Shown here: positions 1 through 5,461 of the stretch, in pieces | Position numbering within the stretch: the first letter of the stretch is position 1 | Layout: each line of letters opens with the position of its first letter | Origin: Oscillospiraceae bacterium | Lineage (GTDB): Bacteria > Bacillota > Clostridia > Oscillospirales > Ruminococcaceae | DNA: 5,629 nucleotides | Assembly: GCA_017828835.1 (NCBI GenBank) | Contig: JAGAEK010000104.1 | Coordinates: 1 to 5,629, forward strand | Direction: 5' to 3' | The notes under the pieces: generated by a model | What the model saw: only the letters and a program-made list of their open reading frames with translations | What the model was told of the DNA's origin: nothing | The model's database searches: none | Program-made: the position numbers and the translations under genes

Positions 1-328
1 ACCAGATAAATACAGAGATAAGCATAACGGCTAAATATATTCCGTAATAAAACGACTCGAGAGTTACGGGGTTGTTGTTGAGAAAAAACAGCACCGTTAC
101 GCCGTTATGCGAAAACAGCGGGTTCGAAACGGCGATCACGAAAAAGGCGGCAACGGTCAGCAGAGCCCCTTTAATATCGGCACGCTTTTTCGTTTTAAGT
201 AAAAACACTATGCCGCCGATAAGGGCGATAAACGAAAACAGCGGATTTTGGCAGAACATTACGAATATGAACACGGATGCGAAATAAAAAAGAGCGACGA
301 ACGGATGCAGAGAAAATAAGTCGGTCAT
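1..328 (-). CDS. ecfT: ECF transporter transmembrane component (EcfT/CbiQ-like), 3' end beyond window
   Basis: The visible 109 codons begin at an ATG (326-328, minus strand) preceded seven bases upstream by AAGGAG (complement of 337-342). The protein is very hydrophobic. It starts MTDLFSLHPFVALFYF and has helices at about residues 10-28, 30-45, 57-74 and 93-109. Between them lie a KTKKR loop and the motif NPLFSHNGVTVLFFLNNNP, which resembles Clostridia EcfT/CbiQ proteins as I remember them. In that family this subunit couples the ATPases EcfA/EcfA' to a substrate-binding S protein in the cytoplasmic membrane. The upstream cobalamin-type riboswitch suggests that the transporter carries cobalamin or a precursor; this is inference, because the S and A components lie outside the window. 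The conserved C-terminal coupling helices cannot be checked because the gene is cut by the window edge. Confidence 0.75.
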   Translation of the reverse strand, partial: MTDLFSLHPFVALFYFASVFIFVMFCQNPLFSFIALIGGIVFLLKTKKRADIKGALLTVAAFFVIAVSNPLFSHNGVTVLFFLNNNPVTLESFYYGIYLAVMLISVFIW

Positions 329-336
329 TTCACAAG

Positions 337-342
337 CTCCTT
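337..342 (-). promoter_or_regulatory. Ribosome binding site of the EcfT-like gene
   Basis: AAGGAG on the minus strand, ending eight bases before the ATG at 328. It lies directly after the T-rich tail of the terminator hairpin, so translation of the gene depends on read-through of that hairpin. It fixes the start codon. Confidence 0.7.
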
Positions 343-379
343 ATATAAAAATACTCTTTTAACCTAAGGTCAAAAGAGT
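341..379 (-). terminator. Intrinsic terminator in the riboswitch leader
   Basis: Read on the minus strand, 379-353 forms a 12-base-pair hairpin (ACTCTTTTGACC pairs with GGTTAAAAGAGT, one G-T wobble) with a three-base TTA loop. It is followed at once by ATTTTTATAT (352-343). The stem is A/T-rich at its base, but the shape is that of a Rho-independent terminator. It sits between the cobalamin riboswitch and the first gene, where the expression platform of a transcriptional OFF switch belongs. Confidence 0.75.
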
Positions 380-464
380 TACAACTGATTTAACTGACGG
401 TAACGCTTGCGGTTTGCAAACAAAAAGAATGCAAACGAAATCAGATAAATCGGTTGCACTCTTC
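373..464 (-). promoter_or_regulatory. Putative antiterminator pairing
   Basis: On the minus-strand transcript, the stretch complementary to 447-464 (GAAGAGTGCAACCGATTT) can pair with the stretch complementary to 373-391 (AAATCAGTTGTAACTCTTT). The helix has three parts: GATTT/AAATC, CAAC/GTTG and GAAGAGT/ACTCTTT. That is about 16 pairs, interrupted by one C/A mismatch and a G/UA internal loop. The last segment takes up the 5' arm of the terminator hairpin, so the two structures exclude each other. GAAG (464-461) can alternatively pair with CTTC (491-488) in the 3' part of the riboswitch, which gives a possible link to ligand binding. The pairing is read directly; the function is inferred. Confidence 0.55.
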
Positions 465-650
465 ACGCCCAATCATGTTAAACCCAAGAAGCTACGGCAG
501 GTATCCTGACTTATGATATAACGGAGCGAGCCGTTATAAGCGGCCTTTCGGCAAGACGCTTTTTTTCGTCAAATACAGTAATGGCGGTTGTTCCGGATTC
601 GAACCGGATTTCCTTTTACATCTACTAAGTTAACAACTTTTCAAACCGTA
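458..650 (-). ncRNA. Cobalamin (B12) riboswitch
   Basis: Minus-strand leader RNA. Diagnostic elements in order are: the P1 strand TACGG (650-646); GGAAATCC followed by the stem TCCGG/CCGGA with loop TTCGAAT; the GCCATTACTGTA element, matching the conserved C-GC-ACTGTA segment; a GACG/CGTC hairpin; GCCGAAAGGC; a long ATAACGG/CCGTTAT hairpin; and the 3' signature AGTCAGGATACCTGCC (complement of 496-511). The P1 partner CCGTA follows at 497-493. The 3' limit is approximate. The core departs from the usual GGUG and shows a reduced peripheral region, so the subclass is uncertain. In this family adenosylcobalamin or another cobalamin binds and usually lowers expression of uptake or biosynthesis genes, which fits the ECF gene downstream. 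Confidence 0.8.
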
Positions 651-681
651 TCTTCCATATCAAAATTATTCAGTTTTAATT

Positions 682-710
682 ATGATACCATTTTATTTTC
701 CGTTTGGCAA
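682..710 (-). promoter_or_regulatory. Promoter of the riboswitch/EcfT transcript
   Basis: On the minus strand, -35 TTGCCA (710-705) and -10 TATCAT (687-682) are separated by exactly 17 bases. Transcription would start near 675, about 25 bases before the riboswitch P1 strand. Spacing and position strongly suggest a housekeeping (SigA-type) promoter. Confidence 0.7.
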
Positions 711-730
711 TAGTTTGACGTTTCGGAAAA
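696..730. repeat. Interrupted inverted repeat around the -35 element
   Basis: TTTTCCG (696-702) and CGGAAAA (724-730) are perfect 7-base arms flanking the -35 element of the riboswitch promoter. They also lie just after the stop codon of the 94-residue gene. They could form a weak terminator for that gene or a protein-binding site. The 21-base loop and lack of a T-run make a terminator doubtful. Confidence 0.3.
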
Positions 731-740
731 GACGCAAAAA

Positions 741-1025
741 TTATTTTTCTTCTTCAAAAGGGGACATACCTTGAGCCAGCATAGTGTTTTTCTGCAGGCA
801 GGTCAATCTGACGTCGTGATCCGGCATAACGAACTGGAGGATAAAACCGTGTTCGCTGCTCCAGCCGGGGTTCAGTTCCCGGCCGTCGACAAAAAACTTA
901 TAAGTTGTGTCGGTAGCGATAAAGTCAAAGAAAACGCGTACCGTGCTGCCGGCTCTGTATCTGTCTTTCGCGCCTTTATAAAGCGGCTTTGCTCCGCCGT
1001 AATCAACGTTATACATACGTTTCAT
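741..1025 (-). CDS. Small conserved hypothetical protein, 94 aa, single InlB-repeat-like fold
   Basis: Not a protein of known function. It begins MKRMYNVDYGGAKPLYKGAK at an ATG (1023-1025), with a moderate GAGG-containing ribosome site about nine bases upstream. There is no signal peptide or membrane segment, so it is probably cytoplasmic. Residues 24-76 follow the pattern of a short beta-rich repeat: RAGSTVRVFF, then TYKFFVDGREL (41-51), then FVMPDHDVRL (65-74). The MP-D-DV strand resembles the end of divergent InlB B-repeats, and similar small Clostridia proteins come to mind without any assigned role. The tail (PFEEEK) is acidic. It has its own promoter and shares the strand with the riboswitch operon downstream, but nothing ties it to cobalamin. 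An overlapping plus-strand reading frame of equal length lacks this family-like composition and was discarded. Confidence 0.65.
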   Translation of the reverse strand: MKRMYNVDYGGAKPLYKGAKDRYRAGSTVRVFFDFIATDTTYKFFVDGRELNPGWSSEHGFILQFVMPDHDVRLTCLQKNTMLAQGMSPFEEEK

Positions 1026-1114
1026 ATCTTCCGCCTCAACTTTTTTCCGCCGTGAGTATTATTTCAAACGTTTTTTGCTTTGAAGTCTCCTCAAGCGAAA
1101 ATCTTAATATATTT

Positions 1115-1143
1115 ATAATACCATTCGAACGGCGTCAATTCAA
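1115..1143 (-). promoter_or_regulatory. Promoter of the 94-aa gene
   Basis: Minus strand: -35 TTGAAT (1143-1138), a 17-base spacer, and -10 TATTAT (1120-1115). The start would lie near 1108, leaving a leader of about 80 bases before the ATG at 1025. That leader contains GAGGAG, but no start codon with an open frame follows it. Confidence 0.65.
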
Positions 1144-1149
1144 GAAAAT

Positions 1150-1171
1150 ACAAAATTTGCCGTAATTTTGT
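1150..1171. repeat. Interrupted palindrome, candidate operator
   Basis: ACAAAATT (1150-1157), spacer TGCCGT, AATTTTGT (1164-1171): two perfect 8-base arms. It lies seven bases upstream of the minus-strand -35 element and about 80 bases upstream of the rightward promoter. It is followed by a second inverted pair, TGTGTT (1169-1174) and AACACA (1187-1192). Such sites often bind dimeric regulators. A chance palindrome in A+T-rich DNA is also possible. Confidence 0.35.
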
Positions 1172-1251
1172 GTTGTTCGACAAAAAAACACACGGAGATT
1201 TATATAAATATACAATAAAAATCAATATAGCGGTTATCGGTAACAAATTTC

Positions 1252-1281
1252 TTGAAATACGCCGCAGCGTTGTGATATAAT
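1252..1281 (+). promoter_or_regulatory. Promoter of the SPFH/zinc-ribbon/TPM operon
   Basis: -35 TTGAAA (1252-1257), an 18-base spacer, and consensus -10 TATAAT (1276-1281) extended by TGA directly upstream (TGnTATAAT). Transcription would start near 1288, about 38 bases before the ATG at 1326. It looks like a housekeeping promoter. The -35 also carries the GAAA core, but the -10 does not look like an extracytoplasmic-function sigma site such as SigW, which controls the Bacillus pspA-ydjGHI operon. Confidence 0.7.
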
Positions 1282-1325
1282 TTGCTTAAAATAAATATTT
1301 TTTATATTTGAAAGGAGTATTTAAT

Positions 1326-2654
1326 ATGGGATTAATAAAAGCCGCAGTCGGAGCATTGGGAGGCACTTTGGCAGATCAATGGAAAGAATTTTTCTATTGT
1401 GAGTCTATGCCTAAGGAAGTTATGGTCACGAAAGGCCAAAAAAGGATAACCGGACGTTCTTCGAACACGAAAGGAAACGACAACATCATTTCCAACGGTT
1501 CGGGAATAGCCGTTGCCGACGGACAGTGTATGATAATCGTTGAGCAGGGTAAGGTCGTCGAGGTATGCGCCGAGCCCGGACAGTTCACTTACAACACGTC
1601 GACAGAGCCGAGCATATTTGCCGGCAGTCTCGGAAAGAGTATAATTGACACCTTCAAAACACTTGGAAAGCGTTTTACATACGGCGGTGATACGGGAAAG
1701 GATCAGCGCGTCTATTATTTCAATACGAAAGAGCTGGTAGATAATAAATTCGGAACGCCGAATCCCATCCCGTTCCGTATAGTCGATACGAAGATAGGAC
1801 TCGATATCGACGTATCCGTACGTTGCTCGGGCGTTTTTTCTTATAAGATCGACAACCCGATCCTGTTCTATACGAACGTATGCGGAAACGTTGAAAGCGA
1901 TTATACCCGCGACGAGCTTGACAGCCAGCTGAAAGCTGAATTCATAAGCGCTTTGCAGCCTGCTTTCGGAAAACTTTCCGAACTTGAGCTCCGTCCGAAC
2001 CAGATAATTTCTCACAACACCGATCTTGAAAATGCGATGAACAGCGCGCTTTCCGCAAAATGGGGAGAACTCAGAGGACTTAAAGTCGTAACGATAGCGA
2101 TGAGTTCGGTAACGTTGCCGGAAGCGGACGCGGAGATGATAAAACAAGCTCAGCGCAATGCGATCATGCGCGATCCCACTATGGCGGCGGCAACTTTGGT
2201 CGGCGCTCAGGCGGACGCAATGAAAGCGGCAGCCGCAAACGAGGGCGGAGCAATGAACGGCTTCGTCGGAATGGGTATGGCGATGAACGCCGGCGGCGGA
2301 ATGAATACTCAAAATCTGTTTGCAATGGGTGCACAGCAGAAGGCGAACAATCAGGCGAGCGCTCCCGCCGCAAATACGGAAAATACGGCAGGCGGCTGGA
2401 AATGCAGCTGCGGAGCTATAGCTACCGGTAAATTCTGCACCGAATGCGGCGCAAAGAAACCGGAAGAGGGCTGGACCTGTGCGTGCGGCGCCGTCAACAA
2501 AGGAAAATTCTGCTCCGAGTGCGGTGCGAAAAAACCGTTAGGCGCGGTGCAGTATCGCTGCGACAAATGCGGATGGGAGCCTGAAAAAGGTGCGAAACCG
2601 CCGAAGTTCTGCCCTGAATGCGGAGATCCGATGAACGAAAATGATATCAAATAA
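1326..2654 (+). CDS. SPFH-domain protein with three C-terminal zinc ribbons (YdjI-like)
   Basis: 442 residues from the ATG at 1326, which has AAAGGAG (1311-1317) eight bases upstream. An in-frame TTG at 1308 overlaps that site and is rejected. Residues about 55-275 form the SPFH (stomatin/prohibitin/flotillin/HflK-C) region, including DVSVRCSGVFSYKIDNPILF (162-181) and FYTNVCGN (181-188), typical of the YdjI branch. Residues about 285-355 are an Ala/Gly/Met-rich linker. Three zinc ribbons follow, with cysteines at 360/362/371/374, 385/387/396/399 and 412/415/429/432. There is no membrane helix, so it probably oligomerises on the inner face of the membrane. In B. subtilis YdjI links PspA to the membrane with YdjG and YdjH; both kinds of partner-like gene follow here except PspA. 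The protein is longer than Bacillus YdjI as I recall it, because of the linker and added zinc ribbons. First gene of the operon. Confidence 0.88.
   Translation: MGLIKAAVGALGGTLADQWKEFFYCESMPKEVMVTKGQKRITGRSSNTKGNDNIISNGSGIAVADGQCMIIVEQGKVVEVCAEPGQFTYNTSTEPSIFAGSLGKSIIDTFKTLGKRFTYGGDTGKDQRVYYFNTKELVDNKFGTPNPIPFRIVDTKIGLDIDVSVRCSGVFSYKIDNPILFYTNVCGNVESDYTRDELDSQLKAEFISALQPAFGKLSELELRPNQIISHNTDLENAMNSALSAKWGELRGLKVVTIAMSSVTLPEADAEMIKQAQRNAIMRDPTMAAATLVGAQADAMKAAAANEGGAMNGFVGMGMAMNAGGGMNTQNLFAMGAQQKANNQASAPAANTENTAGGWKCSCGAIATGKFCTECGAKKPEEGWTCACGAVNKGKFCSECGAKKPLGAVQYRCDKCGWEPEKGAKPPKFCPECGDPMNENDIK
2394..2543 (+). repeat. Tandem 25-codon zinc-ribbon repeat inside the SPFH gene
   Basis: Two adjacent 75-base units (2394-2468 and 2469-2543) each encode GW-x-C-x-CGA...GKFC-x-ECGAKKP. 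The protein repeats are close to identical at cysteines, glycines and the GKFC..ECGAKKP end, while many codons differ, so the duplication is not recent. A third, different zinc ribbon (CDKCGWEPE...FCPECG) follows. Confidence 0.8.
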
Positions 2655-2682
2655 AAGATAACTCTTAAAGGGAGCTGCAAAT

Positions 2683-3768
2683 ATGGCAACATTGCAAGAA
2701 TACAAATGTCCCTGTTGCGGCGGCGCAATAACTTTCGACAGTTCCATACAGAAAATGAAGTGTCCTTTCTGTGACACCGAATTTGAGATGGAAACTCTGA
2801 GACAGTACGATGAAGCGCTGAAAAAAGATGCTGTCGACGATATGAACTGGAGCGAGACGGCAGGAAGCGAATGGCAGGAGGGAGAACAGGATCATTTGAG
2901 ATCCTACGTCTGCAAATCCTGCGGCGGCGAAATAATCGGCGACGAGAATATGGCTGCGACGCTCTGTCCTTTCTGCGGAAATCCGGTCGTAATAATGGAT
3001 AAGTTTTCGGGGTATCTGAAACCGAACTACGTTATTCCGTTCAAACTCGACAAAAAGGCGGCGAAAGAGGCGCTTCGCAACCATTATAAAGGGAAAAGGC
3101 TTTTGCCGAATCTGTTCAAGGACGAAAACCATATAGACGAGATCCAAGGCGTATACGTTCCGTTTTGGCTCTTTGACGCGAACGTCGATGCGTCCATACG
3201 CTATCGCGCAACGAAAGTCAGAACCTGGAGCGATTCAAGATACCGTTATACGAAAACCGACTTTTATTCAGTCATACGTGACGGAGGCGTCGGATTTTCG
3301 TTAGTACCGGTCGACGGCTCGAGCCGTATGGCGGATGATCTGATGGAATCCATAGAACCGTTCAATTTCAAAGAAGCCGTGGATTTCGGAACGGCGTATC
3401 TCGCCGGATACGTTGCGGATAAATACGACGTTGACGAGGAAAAATGCATCGACCGTGCAAATCAGAGGATAAAGAAGAGCACTGAGGAGATCTTTGCAAG
3501 TACGGCTCCGGGATATACGACTATATTGACTGAATCGTCGAGTATTGCGTTCAATAACGGAAAGGCAAAATACGTTCTTTTCCCGGTGTGGATACTGAAT
3601 ACCACTTATAAAAAACAAAAATACACCTTTGCCATGAACGGGCAGACCGGAAAATTCGTCGGGAATCTGCCTGTTGACGGCGGAAAATATGCAAGATGGC
3701 TGTTCGGACTGACGGCTTTGCTCGGAGCAATAGCTTTCGGCATCAGCTATCTCATATGGCTGATTTAG
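2683..3768 (+). CDS. Double zinc-ribbon protein with C-terminal membrane anchor (YdjG-like)
   Basis: 361 residues, starting at an ATG with AAAGGGAG about nine bases upstream and only 28 bases after the SPFH gene. Two zinc ribbons are visible: cysteines 9/12/27/30 (CPCC...CPFC) and 77/80/95/98 (CKSC...CPFC). An acidic stretch at about 43-71 separates them. Residues 105-330 form a mixed alpha/beta region with NYVIPFKLDKKAAKEAL and GVYVPFWLFDANVDASI, characteristic of YdjG-type proteins often annotated as TFIIB-type zinc ribbon or, wrongly, PriA-like. A hydrophobic helix at about 338-360 ends the protein, so it is probably a C-tail-anchored membrane protein with the bulk in the cytoplasm. No catalytic motif is seen. 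It most likely acts as a partner of the SPFH scaffold; this follows from the shared operon and the Bacillus case and is not proven here. Confidence 0.82.
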   Translation: MATLQEYKCPCCGGAITFDSSIQKMKCPFCDTEFEMETLRQYDEALKKDAVDDMNWSETAGSEWQEGEQDHLRSYVCKSCGGEIIGDENMAATLCPFCGNPVVIMDKFSGYLKPNYVIPFKLDKKAAKEALRNHYKGKRLLPNLFKDENHIDEIQGVYVPFWLFDANVDASIRYRATKVRTWSDSRYRYTKTDFYSVIRDGGVGFSLVPVDGSSRMADDLMESIEPFNFKEAVDFGTAYLAGYVADKYDVDEEKCIDRANQRIKKSTEEIFASTAPGYTTILTESSSIAFNNGKAKYVLFPVWILNTTYKKQKYTFAMNGQTGKFVGNLPVDGGKYARWLFGLTALLGAIAFGISYLIWLI

Positions 3769-3782
3769 TGAGGTGCAGAGAT

Positions 3783-4598
3783 ATGATAAAGAGATTATTA
3801 GTGATTTTCTTTTCGGTATGCATCTGTTTTTCAGCCATAGTTCCGTTGGCCGTAGTCGTTTATGCCGACGAGCACCCTCCGCGCCTGGTCGATGATGCAA
3901 ACCTGCTCACGGAAAGTGAAGCATGGTATATTCAGAACAAACTGGACAGTATCAGCGAGCGGCAGAATTTCGATCTGGTCATCGTGACCACGAACGATAC
4001 GGGCGGGAAATCGTCTATGGATTATGCCGACGACTATTTCGATTATAACGGTTACGGTTTCGGCGAAAATTGCGACGGAGCGCTTTTGCTGATCAATATG
4101 GGAGACAGAGAGATGTGGATATCGACGTGCGGTTTCGGTATAACCGCGCTCACCGATTACGGCATCGATTATATCTTCGACCGTATTGAATACGACGTGC
4201 GCTACGGAGATTACGAAGACGCGTTCGACACGTTCTGCTATTGGTGCGACAATTTCGTTTCGAGAGCGAAAGACGGAGATCCGTTTGACAGAAACAGCAA
4301 CAAAGAGCCGTTTAATGAAAAATTGCCGGGCAGGGTAGTGATCTCGGTCATTATAGGATTCGTTATTGCTCTTATTGCGACCGGCGTTATGAAGGGCAAG
4401 CTTAAATCGGTGAAGTTCAAGACCTCCGCGAACGACTACGTGAACAACGGAAGTCTGAACATAACCAACAAGCAGGATCTGTTCCTTTATTCTAACGTCA
4501 GCAAGGTGCGCATACAGTCGGAATCGAGCGGCGGCGGATCGTCGACCCACAGATCGTCCTCCGGGTCTTCTCACGGCGGCGGCGGCAGAAGCTTTTGA
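3783..4598 (+). CDS. TPM-domain protein with signal peptide and membrane anchor (YdjH/YgcG-like)
   Basis: 271 residues from the ATG at 3783, with GAGGTG upstream and 14 bases after the previous stop. Starting further upstream in frame would overlap the previous gene and destroy the signal peptide. Residues 1-28 are a secretion signal (MIKRLL, hydrophobic core, VYA before D29). The TPM domain spans about 35-160: LVDDANLLTESE (35-46), DLVIVTTND (64-72), YADDYFDYNGYGFG (81-94), DGALLLINMGDREMWISTCG (98-117), then GDYEDAFDTF. A membrane helix lies at 184-203, followed by a cytoplasmic region that ends in a Ser/Gly tail (SHGGGGRSF) typical of YgcG-like proteins. The TPM domain therefore faces outside. 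Other TPM proteins act in photosystem II repair or membrane stress; the biochemical role here is unknown. YdjH of B. subtilis has the same layout. Confidence 0.85.
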   Translation: MIKRLLVIFFSVCICFSAIVPLAVVVYADEHPPRLVDDANLLTESEAWYIQNKLDSISERQNFDLVIVTTNDTGGKSSMDYADDYFDYNGYGFGENCDGALLLINMGDREMWISTCGFGITALTDYGIDYIFDRIEYDVRYGDYEDAFDTFCYWCDNFVSRAKDGDPFDRNSNKEPFNEKLPGRVVISVIIGFVIALIATGVMKGKLKSVKFKTSANDYVNNGSLNITNKQDLFLYSNVSKVRIQSESSGGGSSTHRSSSGSSHGGGGRSF

Positions 4599-4634
4599 CA
4601 GTAGTTTTAATATATTGAAAGGACAGTGATATTT

Positions 4635-5195
4635 ATGGGGTTTTTTGACAAGATCAAAGAGCAGGCGAAAGAGGCGGTAGCGAAAGCGACGAAACCGGCA
4701 AACGAGACGAAGAAAATAGTGTTTGCGGATATTCCCGAAACGCTGGAAGCGTTCACCGGACTTAAAGAAGCCGAGCTTTCGGATCCGTTTGAGACCGCGG
4801 CGCTTACGGTCGTTGCTTTGTGTCTGTATCCTGCGGACAAAGAGCTTTGCTTTAAGATGCTCGAATACCTCAAAGGTCCGGCGGGTCTGAGCAATATGGA
4901 AAAACAGTTCATAAACGATCGTTTTATGGACAAAGATTACGTTCCGCGTTCATATTTCGACGGCGCGACGCCGAAGAACGACTACACTCCCGCGAGCCCT
5001 TATACAATCTCGGTATCTTCCAATCCTTATTCCTACGATCAGGAAGGTATGGCGAAACTGTTCCTTACGTCAGGCGGTGCGGACAGTCCGCGTCCGGTCT
5101 CGCTGCGTAAAGCCAAGGACGGAAAATGGTATTTATGGGATCAGATATTGCTTTCCGATATAAGGAAGCCGGAGAGCGAAAATCCCTGGGCGTAA
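4635..5195 (+). CDS. Conserved hypothetical protein, 186 aa, amphipathic N-terminus
   Basis: The start is the ATG at 4635, with AAAGGA (4618-4623) 11 bases upstream. A GTG at 4626 is too close to that site. The first ~20 residues (MGFFDKIKEQAKEAVAKATK) form a clear amphipathic helix with F3, F4, I7, A11, A14, V15 and A18 on one face, suggesting peripheral membrane attachment. A short linker leads to a helical part (about 35-105) with CLYPADKELCFKMLEYLKGP, then DYVPRSYFDGATPKNDYTP (101-119). A beta-rich end contains LTSGGADSPRPVSLRKAKDGKWYLWD (144-169) and finishes IRKPESENPWA. I recognise it as a Clostridia family without known function, possibly one of the DUF6935-type entries, which I cannot confirm. 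It has no zinc ribbon, signal peptide or membrane helix. The 36-base gap after the TPM gene and the own ribosome site place it in the same operon. Confidence 0.75.
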   Translation: MGFFDKIKEQAKEAVAKATKPANETKKIVFADIPETLEAFTGLKEAELSDPFETAALTVVALCLYPADKELCFKMLEYLKGPAGLSNMEKQFINDRFMDKDYVPRSYFDGATPKNDYTPASPYTISVSSNPYSYDQEGMAKLFLTSGGADSPRPVSLRKAKDGKWYLWDQILLSDIRKPESENPWA

Positions 5196-5199
5196 TTAC

Positions 5200-5451
5200 A
5201 TGGAGAAGGATGACGACAAAAAATACGAAAAACTGGGCAAAGCGGTTTTCACGTTCTCATATTTTCTGTTTGCGTTAAAGATGGTGCTTTGTTTCAGCGC
5301 GATCGCGTTCGTGGTCCTGCTTATTCTGAAAAAGCCGCTTTTCTTTGCACCGATCATCGGTGCGGCGGCTTTTTTGATTTACAGGGCGATTCGTATTTTG
5401 ATTTTCGGTTTATTGCTCAAATTCGCTAGATGGGCGAACAAAGATCGATAG
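5200..5451 (+). CDS. Small membrane protein, two predicted helices, 83 aa
   Basis: Not recognised. It begins MEKDDDKKYEKLGKA, a strongly charged head. Two hydrophobic segments follow at about 22-43 and 46-73, separated by KKP, and the tail is basic (KFARWANKDR). Both ends are probably cytoplasmic. The ATG lies four bases after the stop of the 186-residue gene and has no clear ribosome site of its own; GGAG at 5171-5174 is too far away. Translation is therefore probably coupled to the gene upstream. The composition (hydrophobic blocks bounded by charges) argues for a real protein. As the last gene of the cluster it may be an accessory membrane partner, but that is only inferred from position. 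Confidence 0.6.
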   Translation: MEKDDDKKYEKLGKAVFTFSYFLFALKMVLCFSAIAFVVLLILKKPLFFAPIIGAAAFLIYRAIRILIFGLLLKFARWANKDR

Positions 5452-5461
5452 CGGCGGACTT

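Noticed and set aside
72..287. 71-codon plus-strand reading frame in the left part.
   Set aside because: It is antisense to the EcfT-like gene, which has a clear start, ribosome site and membrane-protein composition.
585..615. tRNA T-arm-like sequence CCGGTTCGAATCCGG, readable on both strands.
   Set aside because: No acceptor stem, anticodon arm or D-arm can be placed around it on either strand. The motif fits the cobalamin riboswitch core together with ACTGTA and AGTCAGGATACCTGCC.
771..1055. 94-codon plus-strand reading frame opposite the small gene.
   Set aside because: It has no promoter or ribosome site and its composition is not protein-like. The minus-strand frame has a family-like pattern, promoter and start site.
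1308..1325. TTG start six codons upstream of the SPFH gene.
   Set aside because: It would place the AAAGGAG ribosome site inside the coding region. ATG 1326 has ideal spacing.
1332..2312. 326-codon minus-strand frame opposite the SPFH gene.
   Set aside because: It is a shadow of the biased codon usage on the plus strand, with Arg/His/Ser-rich composition and no recognisable domain.
1326..3768. A phage, virion or DNA-helicase role suggested by common annotations of these families (virion core protein, PriA-like).
   Set aside because: Those labels come from weak similarity. There is no helicase or capsid motif, and the gene context matches the bacterial YdjGHI membrane module.
3696..3782. Longer start for the TPM gene.
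   Set aside because: It would overlap the previous gene by more than 70 bases and put 29 residues before an obvious signal peptide that starts at ATG 3783.
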